A stretch of DNA of 64,000 nt from Siphonodentalium dalli. Its lineage: Eukaryota > Mollusca > Scaphopoda > Gadilida > Siphonodentaliidae. Positions 11,704 to 22,529 of the stretch are shown here, piece by piece (the stretch's first letter is position 1; the number at the start of each line of letters is the position of its first letter). The stretch is taken from contig CP136064.1 of assembly GCA_032622095.1 (NCBI GenBank), positions 218,504,205 through 218,568,204 on the forward strand, written 5' to 3'. The notes beneath the pieces were generated by a model, which made no database searches, had not been told where the DNA came from, and saw nothing but the letters and a program-made list of their open reading frames with translations. The translations under genes and the position numbers were made by a program.

Positions 11704-12465
11704 TTAGTTCGCAGAGTAGAAACTTCATTAGTTGACTGCGTAATCATCAAAAGTAGATCCTATCACAGGTACAATTACATGTATATGCACAAGAGCGCCT
11801 CCATCAAATATATTGCACGTACGTCCAATATTTTATTTCTGGTAGTAGTGTGTTTGAACAACATTGGGCAGTTAAAAATACCCCCGAAATTGCTTCTTCG
11901 CTATTCCAATCGATCAAGTGCACGAACAGGAGAACAACAAATTGAATGGAAATTGAGGGTTGATAGGTCTAATAGAGAGCCCATCAACAATAATGCGATG
12001 GCTATAGTTGTTTCCCCCGAACCAATTGCGTGATGGGGATCCAGACGTGTTTTTCTCTCACGAGAAACAGCTATTTCCCCATGCCTTATCAACGGGAGGT
12101 AAATTCAAGAAGGGGACAAAATCTGATATGCTGGGATGTATAGTTTGGTCAATGAATTTTACATAGCTTGACATTTTTCTAGTTCTCTGTCGTCAATTTT
12201 CTATTTTGGCGAGTCTGAATAATTTGATCACTTCTAATGAGATGATTAAGTGAAACACGTTAGTGTTCTATTTTTCGAAAAAAAAAAACCTTTCAGGCGA
12301 TGACATACAGCGATATAGACCATTAAGGTGTTCCCATAGCTATGTTCCGAACGTCAAATGTCCCATATTGATTGTTTGTATTTTTTATTACATAGTCATA
12401 AGCGACAATGAGTCTAACTAACATTTATTTGTGACAAAATTGCTAAATAAAATTTCTGGTCTCTG
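11704..12465. other. Intergenic, nothing recognised
   Basis: Small overlapping open frames on both strands near 11779-12092 have no domain. The 5' part of the adjacent pseudogene is not recognisable here, so it seems truncated. Confidence 0.35.
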
Positions 12466-12967
12466 TTAAAGGCACGTGCGGCCTTCATTGTCGAAAATAT
12501 TCATATTTGTTCCAAACACCGTAAACAGAAAAACATTAAAACGCATACAGTTTCGTTCATATATACCATGACCATCGCGTAAACAGCATGTTATCATAAA
12601 GACCTACTATATTTTACCTAAGCAAAAGCCTGATTGTGTTACAGAAGACAGCACAATGCTACTGGCTAATCACACACAAATGGCATAAACGCTCTTTATT
12701 AGTTCCATATTAGGAATTCACCAACAAAGAACGCTCTTTATGTTTACCATCATAATATAAATAAACACCAGAAAATTAACTTTTTATGCTCTTGTTTACA
12801 TAACAATAGTCAAACATATGACAATAACATACTGTTTATGCGATATTTCTTATTTGTATACGGACAAAGTATGTCTACATTTTGATGTTCTTTCTGTTTG
12901 TGGCGGTTTTTGACGGCTGGAAATATTTTCACAGGATACCCACCGCCAAGGCCAATCGTACCTTTAA
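12466..12967. mobile_element. TTAA-flanked MITE, copy 2
   Basis: The copy begins TTAAAGGCACGTGCGGCC and ends GGCCAATCGTACCTTTAA. It is colinear with copy 1, sharing segments such as CTCTTTATTA, TTGTTTACATAACAA and ATACCCACCGCCAA, but is more diverged and slightly shorter. No coding capacity. Confidence 0.72.
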
Positions 12968-13809
12968 CAGTAACTACTAATGTTCGTCAGGTAAACAACC
13001 ACACGTTTTAGACCCGAAAATATTCGAAATATAATCATTATTAATCGATAGAAGCATTTCCGGACAGGGGTCTTCGATTCAAATCTAACCCCGCTAACTA
13101 TATAACACATGTTTACAAAGAGACCATCTTTAAATATAGCTCGTTTTCGTTGATAACGGCAATCAACTATTGAATCAGTACTGAGGAAGTAGGCTTGCTC
13201 TATATTGTGTTTGGGTCACATATCGGGTGTGATGTCATAGCGTTTTTTGGTACTGAACCAACGTTAAGTGTACACATGCCTATTACCATTGTAACCAGCT
13301 ACAACATATATGTTGCATACATACTTTCAAATGTGTCATTTTGAACTGATAAAGGTTAACCATACCTAACTAATCATTAATACATAACTTAGCATGCTGG
13401 TACAGTTGTCAAACATATCGGACCGAAACAACTGCGTCGCTGCCAGGAACCACACTCCATAATATGAAAATCACGTACTCCACACATTATGAACCTCCAT
13501 GTGAGATTGAAATACACCGCCTTATTAACGCCACCGGTGTATACTGTTGGCCAAATTATAGAAATCCATGGTCCTATGTAGGTTTTATAAATATATAATT
13601 GGTTTTTCCGGTTATTTTGGGACGCGTTAAAGTTGAACTGTGACCCCGAGTCCGGTAAAAGCTGTAGTTGGAATGTCCAAGTTCGTGAAAGTTCTATTGA
13701 CTATGCCGATGATTTGAGAAGCTTTATTGTATTAGGATATTGTAGAAAAGCTAATCTGGCCGTGTCAAATTGAGCTATAGCGACATTGACTTGCTCTATA
13801 TGATGGCCA
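12968..13809. other. Intergenic upstream of the 70-bp shared block
   Basis: No gene or bounded repeat is seen. This side of the shared block shows no resemblance to the sequence preceding its second copy near 41.4 kb. Confidence 0.4.
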
Positions 13810-13871
13810 ATCATGGCACATTGATATGAGGGGCATAGACCAATCTAAAAACCGTTGCATGTCACCTTTAA
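13810..13871 (+). other. Shared leader block, copy A (ends on a start codon)
   Basis: Together with the first codons of the following ORF (to 13879), this 70-base block is identical to 41442-41511 except for one base. The flanks diverge abruptly. It ends CCTTTAA then ATGGCGAA. It could be a 5' leader or promoter-proximal sequence of a dispersed family, or the end of a short repeat that happens to supply an ATG. Confidence 0.6.
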
Positions 13872-14021
13872 ATGGCGAATAAAGGTGATTCTAAACAGGC
13901 TAAACATGTCGGGGGATGCGAAATTGTTTTATGTATGTGTTATCGAGTTATCGGCGTTCATCTTCTAATTTCGTGCAGAGGTAAACAAACTCGAGGAAAA
14001 CAAATATCAATTTACACTTAG
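13872..14021 (+). CDS. Short hypothetical ORF after shared leader, 49 residues
   Basis: The frame starts with the ATG at the end of the shared block (MANKGDSKQAKHVGG…) and stops at 14019-14021. A CAGAG|GTAAAC sequence at about 13976-13986 could be a 5' splice site, in which case this would be a first exon. No domain is recognised. Only the shared start region supports it, so it may be a fragment rather than a gene. Confidence 0.2.
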   Translation: MANKGDSKQAKHVGGCEIVLCMCYRVIGVHLLISCRGKQTRGKQISIYT

Positions 14022-14209
14022 TCTGCAGGCAGTGAAGTAATGATCCCTCCAATTATGCAACCATTTCTTGGTCCCGGAACAAACTGATGAACATTGTGAT
14101 AACTATATACCAGTAAGCAGCCCTCAAAATCAGCTAAGACAAAAAGCCATGACGTATACAAAACTGTAGAACATAATATAGCGCTGAAGGGGTCACTCTC
14201 ACCTAAAAC

Positions 14210-14430
14210 GTCCGGAAGGGTACACATGTTTTTAAAATTTCCGGAAGGGTATACATGTTTTTAAAATGTCCGGAAGGGTACACATGTTTTTAGAATGTCC
14301 GAAAGGGTACACATGTTTTTAGAATGTCAGGAAGGGTACACATGTTTTTAAAATGTCCGGAAGGGTACACATGTTTTTAGAATGTCAGGAAGGGTACACA
14401 TGTTTTTAAAATGTCCGGAAGCGTACACAG
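14210..14430. repeat. Minisatellite, 29-bp unit, about 7.5 copies
   Basis: The unit reads GTCCGGAAGGGTACACATGT followed by TTTTAAAAT. Variants alternate between TCCGG and TCAGG and between AAAAT and AGAAT, which suggests a two-unit higher-order repeat toward the right end. The last unit decays near 14428. It is a tandem array with no spacers, so not a CRISPR. Confidence 0.92.
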
Positions 14431-15109
14431 GGTTTGCTATCGGGGCTGACGAATTTATGCCAACTGTGTTCTAGAATGTCTGGTGTTAATCAGCAGTTTG
14501 TTTTCAGTTCATTTTAATTTCATTGTAAACGTAAACAATTATTCTCTATGTTATAATACACCAAATACAAATTAGTAGAGTAATTTCCCCAGCACCCCCC
14601 AAGCTAGGATCAGCATTAAAAAAATCCTGGCAGCTGATTGGTCAATGATACATAGATGAAAAGTGCACGAAAAAATGCACAAACGTATTTCCCCGACGAG
14701 AAACATCAAATATAGCCACACGGTGAACGGATACGGCTGTCAAATTGACGAATGGTTTATGGGAGGGGTTGTTTTTTTTCAATGTCATTTTTTTCTCCAT
14801 TTTGAGGGTAGTGTGACGTTTGTCAAAACTGCAGTGTGACGCAATGCGTTGCCAAGTACTTTTGGGCACATTTTCGCGGCGTGTGTCTAAAAGGGCGTTC
14901 TTTAATTTTGATACTCGTGCAGGGTCAACCCTTTCCTGCGAATACAGGCCAGCGGGATTTGTTAACACTGAGACCTATGCATGCAAATCATTTGGTGTAT
15001 TGTAACCTCTAACATAAATCGTGACAGACACGAAAACTAAACGTCATTTCGAATGAGATTTCAAAACCTGTGTACCCTTCATAGGAGACGGGCGCAAAAA
15101 AAAAACGAT
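14431..15109. other. Intergenic, nothing recognised
   Basis: Short open frames on both strands overlap at 14642-15005 and carry no domain. I see no bounded repeat. Confidence 0.4.
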
Positions 15110-15505
15110 GTTCTGCAAATTTTTTCATTTTGAGGCTGTTGTAAGTACTTTGTAACATGGTCTCAATATAGATACCGCAAAAGGTAATTATTAATTTGTT
15201 TTGACGGTTAATCCTCCTTTTGTCCGTTTGGATTATGGACGTATGTAGTCATTGTAACAATGCATATTATTGCCGACATTATATAGCACATATTTATAAT
15301 ACCAGTTATGTTCTGTAAATGTTTCATTGAGGCTGTTGTAAGTACTTTGTAACATGATCTCAATGTAGATACCACAAAAGGTAATTATTAATTTGTTTTG
15401 ACGGTTAATCCTCCTATTGTCCGTTTGGATTATGGACGCATGCAGTCATTGTAATAATGCATATTATTGCCGACAGTATATAGCACATATTTATAATACC
15501 AGTGA
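15110..15505. repeat. Tandem duplication, two copies of about 200 bp
   Basis: Copy 1 (15110-15309) and copy 2 (15310-15505) both begin GTTCTG(C/T)AAAT and share GAGGCTGTTGTAAGTACTTT, TTTTGACGGTTAATCCTCC and ATTATTGCCGACA in the same order. The few differences point to a fairly recent duplication. An 80-residue open frame from 15417 lies mostly in copy 2 and is not supported as a gene. Confidence 0.9.
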
Positions 15506-16020
15506 GTATAAGACAAAGGTTAATCAGCCGATTGTGAATGACGACGGATTAATTTATGGCTCGTTGATTTCAGCAGTAATACAAGACTGTGTAGCAACAT
15601 TAAACGTAGTTTCCAGGTGTCGCTTAGATATTTATTGCTACTTTGATATTTATAAATAATACTAAACTTGCTTTTCTAGTAGCTCACTTTATTTGTGTCT
15701 GTGGTTAGTTTTTAACAAAGATAAAAACATGATAATTTCTCCAAATATACGCGCAATTAAATTTGGCAAATATTTTTTTAATTTGGCAAAAAATAATTTA
15801 ATTTGGCAAAACTTTTGGCTAGAGAAAATTTCCGTCCAGCGCCAACCCTGCATTCGGGGCAGATGCCATACAATAACATGAATTACACAAGCAATATCAA
15901 TATCAATGCATACAAGAGATGGGCTGTCGTCCCGTGCATACCGCCTAGTGTGGGCATATCTATAACCTATGACTGATATACTCAGACAGATGGACCCAAA
16001 AATCAGCATTTTCATAAAAT
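15506..16020. other. Intergenic with a short AATTTGGCAAA triplet repeat
   Basis: AATTTGGCAAA occurs three times between about 15758 and 15812. Otherwise I see nothing bounded; overlapping open frames on both strands lack domains. Confidence 0.4.
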
Positions 16021-16355
16021 AAAGATGAATAACTTTAATACGAAAAACCTAAACAAAACGACTTAACCCTCTATTGAATGTCATCATAGTGGTCAACATG
16101 CATCCATACCAAATTTCATTGAGATCAGAGCATTAATGATCAAGTTATGGCCTGAACAGACATTAGACGGACAAAAAAGCCAACATTTCCAGATAAACAA
16201 AGATGAATAACTCTAGAATGGAAAATCCGAACAAAACAATGGAAACCTCTATTGAATTTCCTCATAGAAGTGAACATCCATACCAGATTCCATTGAGATC
16301 CGAACACTACTTTTCAAGTTATGATATATGAACAGACATCGGACGTCCGGACGTA
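16021..16355 (+). repeat. Tandem LINE 3'-end-like repeat, two copies
   Basis: Two copies (16021-16198 and 16199-16355, period 178) share AAAGATGAATAACT, CTCTATTGAAT, a CATTGAGATC segment and CAAGTTATG…GAACAGACAT. That phrasing resembles invertebrate non-LTR 3' ends. The second copy runs into a GC-rich palindrome (GGACGTCCGGACGTACGTCC) near 16341. Confidence 0.6.
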
Positions 16356-16658
16356 CGTCCGGTCCGACGGCTAGCTACAGGTGCAAAACAGTATACCCCC
16401 TTTTTTTTAAAGGAGGTATATTTATATATGAAATTGGTAGACATATAATAGATCGTACAATTTATTGTTTGATGCTTTCTCTTCTAAGAATTTCGGGACA
16501 ATGTTACAGAATGTAGTACAAACACATCTTTATTCTCGTTGTTCATAAAAAATGTGAATTTATCGTCCTCATTCATATATTGAAATTGGGGTAATTGGGG
16601 TATTTGTGCTAAAATTTAAATGAAAAATCACTCGCGTGTCACTACACTTCATGCATTG

Positions 16659-16660
<2 letters not shown>

Positions 16661-16702
<42 letters not shown>

Positions 16703-16761
16703 GAGAGAGAGAGAGAGAGAGGAGAGAGGAGAGAGAGGAGAGAGAGAGAGAGAGAGAGAGA
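16661..16761. repeat. (GA)n microsatellite, about 100 bp
   Basis: A purine run of GA dinucleotides with occasional GGA interruptions, preceded by a short CA stretch. The open frame across it, made of Arg and Glu repeats, is an artefact. Confidence 0.97.
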
Positions 16762-16844
16762 TTATTTATAAATGATGTGTTATGTGAAATATTCCATGTA
16801 CATGTGGGTCACAATAAATATGTTCAAACAAACAATAATTAATG

Positions 16845-17620
16845 ATGCATATCATGTTGTGATCGATTCCATTTTTCACTGGTTTGATTCACGAAAAAAC
16901 ATATTTTACCCCAAAATCAGAAATCGCACAATATTTCACAAGAAGGCAACACCGGCATGTTATCTGCTGTACCGATATGAAACTTTTGATACATAATTAA
17001 TCTTGTTACTCTTTCACTTGATTCAATTGGAATAAGTGCCCATTCCGGTCCCCGCTAATAAATGTGTAGGTCTATATAGAAATATAAGGGGATGCTACTC
17101 TAGAGTACTCAATTCCAATTTTCACTGATTTTATTAATTTAAATCAGATTACCCTGGTAAACATAGAACCTGCCTTATTCCAACAACGCCTTGTTAATTT
17201 ATTACATACATCGAACACGTAATTTTTTAACATTAAAACTGTGATTTTATTTATAAAATGGAATGAATTAATGATGCATATGATCTTGTGGTGGATTCCA
17301 GAATTATCTAATTTTTAACAAGAAAGCTATATTTACCCCAAAAAACGAGCCCTAGAACATTGACATACTCCAAAATTCTCTTTCAAAATGTTAACATGTC
17401 CAACCTCTATTATTTAGTTGTATATGCATCCAAAAATGTATGTAAATGTTATTTAGGTAGCTGGATTCCATTTTTCACTGGTTTGATTCACGTAAAAGCC
17501 AATTTTACCCCAAAATAAGAAATCGTACAAAACTACACGAAAAGGCAACACCGGCATGTTATTCGCTGTATCAATACGGACATTTTGATATATAATTCAG
17601 TTTGTTACGTCCCTGTAGGC
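16845..17620. repeat. Diverged direct repeats, about three units
   Basis: The segment GATTCCATTTTTCACTGGTT, followed by TTTTACCCCAAAAT and GGCAACACCGGCATGTTAT, occurs near 16865-16960 and again near 17463-17560. A weaker copy (GGATTCCAGAATTATC…TTTACCCCAAAA) lies near 17292. No gene is seen. Confidence 0.65.
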
Positions 17621-18242
17621 GAACTCATGATTTACACTGATTTAATGTTTCTATTCGTTGTACGGTTCTGGGCCTATTATATCGAATAACACAGAATAGC
17701 CTATACTATTAATATGACATAAGCAAATAAAACACAAACAAACATACACGTTTTCGCCCTTGCACTCGTACCCTCACTTTAAAAATGGTCCATGTGCCGG
17801 CCTGTCCGAATGATAATGGGGATATTTTCAAGCAGAAACGGTCAAAATGCGAAGTATATCATCTGCATATTTGAGATCCCAAATCCGGTTTGGCGACATC
17901 TCATCGCAGGATCGATCCGCGGTTTGACACCCGAAATTATGGTGGGTACCTATACTTGGTCGCGGATAGTATTTTTGCGAACCGCTCTGTAGGCTAGACA
18001 ATTTGATGGCTAATTAAACATATATTTTTCCATTGATACACACATTACCCACCGTCAATGGCTGATACTTATGTTTCAAACGAACTGCCTAATGTCAAAA
18101 AGTTTCTATTATTCCTGATAAAATCGGAAATGAGCCGGAATTTTCATTAAATTTATCGGGATGAGAGCAAACTGTGGTCGCTATCCCATTGAGAGAAAAT
18201 TACGCTTTACGGAATTATGTTTTGAACAGTGGATATCACCAT
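17621..18242. other. Intergenic, nothing recognised
   Basis: The 66-residue open frame at 17792-17992 has no recognisable domain. I see no bounded repeat. Confidence 0.4.
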
Positions 18243-18449
18243 TCAACTGGGAGATTTATAGAGGATATCTACACTTTTTGGTTGGATATGGGAATGATCT
18301 CATGAGTGATGACAGAAAAAATGAATTTCCACGAGTGGCTCTTCCACGAGTGGAAATTCATTTGATTTTTGTCATCACGAATGAGATAATTACCATATCC
18401 AACCAAAAAGTGTAGATGTTCTGTTTATTATATGCTCCTCTCAGTTGGA
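18243..18449. repeat. Foldback element, about 207 bp
   Basis: TCTACACTTTTTGGTTGGAT in the left arm pairs with ATCCAACCAAAAAGTGTAGA in the right arm. The inner arms meet at GAATTTCCACGAGTGG / CCACGAGTGGAAATTC. The outer 25 bases pair less well. No coding capacity, although an open frame runs through it. Confidence 0.8.
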
Positions 18450-18952
18450 CCATGACTCAACTCGAAAGAAGAGTAAAGAGAGCAAATTTGAATACCCATA
18501 ATAATGAGCTTGTGCATATAAAAATAGTTCCAATTTTCAGACAGATTGGTTGAGGGATAGGGGTTAACATCATAGTATGTTTACCAAAATAATTGAATTG
18601 ATAATATATCACAATTTTTTCAACCTGAACACTCAGGGACTTTTTACTTAGTCTTCCACCAAGAAACCTAATCACTTTTAATTTTTAGCGCGGATGTATA
18701 CGAGTGAGATATGGATCTCACTAGACGGATAACGGTTTGTATCTGATGCAAAAATACTATTATTTGATAGCATATAATAAATAGATTCATCTGAGGAAAG
18801 GTACATGTATATTCATTTATCAAAACCGCATGGTCTGGTTTTGCGATACTTTCCGGTTTGGTGATACCGCGAACACGGGGGTGTTTATAACATTAAGTAA
18901 TTTATATTTCATTACAAGTAATACATTTTGCAATTTTGCAAACATTATCAGT

Positions 18953-18992
18953 TGTCCGAAATTACCCCGACTCATGTGGGTAATTTCGGACA
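18953..18992. repeat. Short palindrome
   Basis: TGTCCGAAATTACCC pairs with GGGTAATTTCGGACA across a loop of about 9 bases. It may be the core of a small foldback element. Confidence 0.7.
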
Positions 18993-19689
18993 GACTTTAA
19001 GGGGTCAGTACTGCTGTTATTATTTGCGAGCATTCAATATTATACATCTCTTACTAAAAAGACATCGGGCCACTAATTACATAAATGAATGGAAGGTCAT
19101 CAGTCGGGAGGACATATAGATACACCTACTTAAAAAATAAATAAAAAAATCCGAAATTACCCTGTTTTACGGTTCCTCTTTTGACAGTCGATATTTGACT
19201 ATGAAAACATCACATTAGTGTTATTATGGGTATGACCTAACTATTTTCAGGTATGGCCAGAAAACGCACATATATTGGCTATGTGTTGTCAAATGGGCCA
19301 GCACATCTTTTAGTTGTGTATTTCTGGTAGTTAATACAACACAACTTAAGTTTTAGCATTCCTCGGGGGAGGAGTTCCGAGGGACCCAACACTATCCCAT
19401 TTTAATCCATTCAAAAATCAGTGTGTTATCTCAAACCTACTATGAGAAGGGTTAAACACCGCGGTTTCAATATCTTGTTTTACTTTTGAGTACTTATTTC
19501 AATAACCGTCCAACTTTCGATTCCAAGATAAGTTTTTATTGTAATTTAATCGGACAATTCTGAGCTGAATCGCACGAGGTCTGCGGTTTATACGTACACT
19601 GAGGTGATTTTTTTCTGCGATCTGATGGGTGCATGTGTGGAACTTAATTGTCAGTTTCTACCATTATTATAACTGAACTAAACTATGGT
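18993..19689. other. Intergenic, nothing recognised
   Basis: AT-rich sequence between two foldback elements. No gene or bounded repeat is seen. Confidence 0.4.
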
Positions 19690-19885
19690 AAATACAGTAA
19701 TGCCCTAAATAATCGACTCCTTAACCACAGCAGAATTATGGGTAACTGTTCAGGATTTAGTCGGAAATATGGAGTGTTGCCATTCACCGGAAAGCTCTCA
19801 CTGAGAGCCATATTTCCGACTAAATCCTAAAAAGTAACCTATAATTCTTCTGTGGTTAAGGAGTCGTTTATTTAGGGCATTATTG
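19690..19885. repeat. Foldback element, about 196 bp
   Basis: TAATGCCCTAAATAA…CGACTCCTTAACCACAG at the left pairs with CTGTGGTTAAGGAGTCG…TTTAGGGCATTA at the right. The inner arms meet at GGATTTAGTCGGAAATATGG and its complement. Pairing is close to perfect over about 90 bases. Confidence 0.85.
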
Positions 19886-19952
19886 TAGTTGGTGATGTAC
19901 GGGATGATGGCAGAAAAGGGGCGTCATCGCGTGTAAGAGTAGTTTTGACCAT

Positions 19953-20368
19953 TCCCGGAAAGCGAACTATCGCCCGGCTATATATTCTTCGAAGTAATTG
20001 AGACCACCTGCTGATGTCAAGGTTGTCACGAGGCGATAATGGTGTCATATATAATCCAACATCTATATATATTGACTGCCTTGGACGGAATATCGAGAAC
20101 TATTTTCCCGAGGTGGTATCTTTCGAACAGCAAGCAGAAATATTGACCGAGACCGCCTACATATGTCAATAAGTGTTTTATTATATGACACAATTTTTGT
20201 ATCGCACCAACCTTGCCGTGACGTCAGCAGGCGGGTAATAGTTGGGAGACTAAAGCCCAGGCGAGAGTTCGCTTGCCACAAATATCGCCACGCGCCAACC
20301 GTAACGGCAGCGGGTGGGAACCAATAATTCGAAGACTGGCCCGGGCGATACACGTAGTTCGCTTGCAG
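19953..20368. repeat. Imperfect inverted repeat, about 0.4 kb
   Basis: AAGCGAACTATCGCCCGG…TTCTTCGAAGTAATT at the left pairs with the reverse complement of AATTCGAAGACTGGCCCGGG…GTAGTTCGCTT at the right. A second pairing lies inside it (ACCTGCTGATGTCAAGGTTG with CAACCTTGCCGTGACGTCAG). It has the size and structure of a foldback MITE. Confidence 0.6.
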
Positions 20369-20914
20369 AGCAATCGCCAATATTAAGCCGGTTTTAGCAG
20401 GTTAGAACTTGTCCGTTCACATAGGAACCGAAGTCAGATTGTTTTAACGTAAGTCCACACCTGTATAGCTTACATTTTCCCACAAAAACAATTGCGTTTT
20501 CAGTGCGGCAAGACCATGCAGAGAAAGCAATTTGTGAGTGATAAAGTCGACTCATGAAAACAACGTAATTTAATTACTGACGCAAGACAGGAGGGAATGA
20601 ATATACCGGATCATTGCACTGAATACAAACAATTAATAATAAATATTAAATATAAGCAGAATCAGATTCAGTCATACTGTATGGAGTCACTGCCGTATAT
20701 AATTTTGTGGCCGATAAATATATTGTTGAATTTTTACGGCATGAACTTGGAAACGCGCACATTTTTAACTTTGACCGTGTTCGGGGGCATAAAACAACGG
20801 TAATTCACCGTACAACTAAATAAAATGGTATGGGACCGTCGGATTATGAAGGTCCGACACCGTCAAACCGACAGTATTTTCTAACAGTGTATAATATACA
20901 ACATGTACACTCTA
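20369..20914. other. Intergenic, nothing recognised
   Basis: The 68-residue open frame at 20597-20803 has no domain. I see no bounded repeat. Confidence 0.4.
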
Positions 20915-21560
20915 AATAATGGGGATGCAATATTGCTCCTCGGAGGGGCAATATTTGCATCTCTTGAGGTGCACTATTTCACATACTCTCCAAAAGGCTA
21001 ACTTGCTTCTCCATTGGGGTGATAGGAGCCGAGAAACAATTTGTCCCTCATGTGACCCAAGTTCATCCCCGTTGAAGCACAATTTGTCACTCAGTGGGAG
21101 ATATACGTAATCACTCAGGAGGGGCAAAGACGACCCCACATGGAGAGGTTATAATCTACCCCTTTTGGGGAGATGGTGAAATAGTGCCCCTCCGGGAGGT
21201 AGTTTAGGCACCCCCCGAAGGAGGGTTCATATTTTACCTCCCGGAGAGGCAACCTTGCAGTTTTTGGAGAGCCACTCCGGGATGCACTTTAGCCAACCCC
21301 CCAAGGAGAGTTCATATTTTACCTCCCAGGAGAGGCACCCTTGCAGTTTTGGGAGAGCCACTCTGACACTCTTGGTGTGCAAATTTACGCACCCGGATAG
21401 TCTGAGTAGCATCAGTTGAGCATTAGGATGTTCCCTCCCCGGGGAGGCAACCTATCACTCAAGAGAGGTAACATGAACAATCTCGGGTGATGGCACTCTG
21501 ACACTCTTGGTGCATAAAGTACCCCCCAAGAGTGACAGAGCACAAAGATGTTACCTCCAT
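20915..21560. repeat. Degenerate tandem array with palindromic CTCC/GGAG cores
   Basis: The clearest tandem pair starts at 21228 and 21311 (83-base step): TTCATATTTTACCTCCC then GAGAGGCA(A/C)CCTTGCAG and GAGAGCCACTC. Around it, short self-complementary cores (CTCC…GGAG) recur every 20-60 bases between TTTGC/GCAAT-like spacers. Open frames of 60-80 residues cross it on both strands without domains. The array is diverged on both sides. Confidence 0.6.
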
Positions 21561-22529
21561 GGAGAAGAAAGGATGGTTGAGCCCATTCTAAGCCAAAAAG
21601 AACCTTTAAATTGATTTGCACATGTGGATCAAATAACAATGGAGAAAACAATTTAATTATTTATTTAAAAAATCCAAAAATAATAAAAACATAGTTCAGA
21701 GCATTTATGGTTTCAGCTTGATTTAATTACAACACCATGTTTCTTACCATGAATAATAAGAGATTAGCAGATCAACCCAATTTCGTCATCTCGTGCCTCC
21801 AATTAAAAGTTATCTCTCCCAGAGAGTTCAAATTGAGTCTCAGTGAGATTGAAAACGACCTCTCATGGGCACGCAAAACTATGGATCCAACCCTCCAATT
21901 AAGTTACGTCCCCGAAATTAAACCCCCAATGTTTAGTGTGCACCCCAGGATAGATAATTTGTTCCTCGTGAGAGACCAATTCAACCTCCGGAATTCTTGC
22001 ACTTCAAAGATTGACCCTCGTGTATTTAGTGTGTATACGGGCACCGACAGCCACCAATTATATGCCACATTCTGGTGAAACAAAAATTCCCCTGTAGGGT
22101 GTGGCACAGCAAATGTGAAGTATGAAACTTAATGAAAGAGGGAAGTGGCTGCCGGCATCCGTGAGTCAAAATTATGGAATGCCCGCCTATATATTAAAAC
22201 AAAAATGAAATGGGAGTTCCGGTGGGTCAATAATTAAGAAAATATTCAAGCGAAAATAATTGTTTGTTGCTCCCGCATGGAAACTTCAAGAAAAGAAGCA
22301 GAAGAGTTGCCACTCTTCCGCCGTTCTACTACCATTGAAGGCTATAGTCTGTTCCGGAATTCTCTCAACCGCAATTATACTGTTTGAAGCCAAACGAACA
22401 CAATTGAGTCTGTGATATAGATATACGAGAAAAGCATCATACCAATAATGGCTTATGGAACTGAATTATCATGGGGGCATGAACATTTGAGGTGTTTCAA
22501 AAAACTAGAAGTCTACACCATGCGTTTTA
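21561..22529. other. Intergenic, one unassigned open frame
   Basis: An open frame at 21737-22078 (113 codons, plus strand) contains MNNKRLADQPNF, but no family is recognised and a reverse-strand frame overlaps it. I do not call it a gene. Confidence 0.35.

Noticed and set aside
14018-14227. Reverse-strand 69-codon frame ending at the minisatellite
   Set aside because: The start lies in the repeat and no domain is seen.
14210-14430. CRISPR-like regular spacing
   Set aside because: Units are directly adjacent with no spacers, and the sequence is plainly eukaryotic.
16636-16842. Frame of alternating Arg-Glu residues
   Set aside because: Translation of a GA microsatellite.
18161-18415. 84-codon plus-strand frame
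   Set aside because: It runs through both arms of a foldback element.
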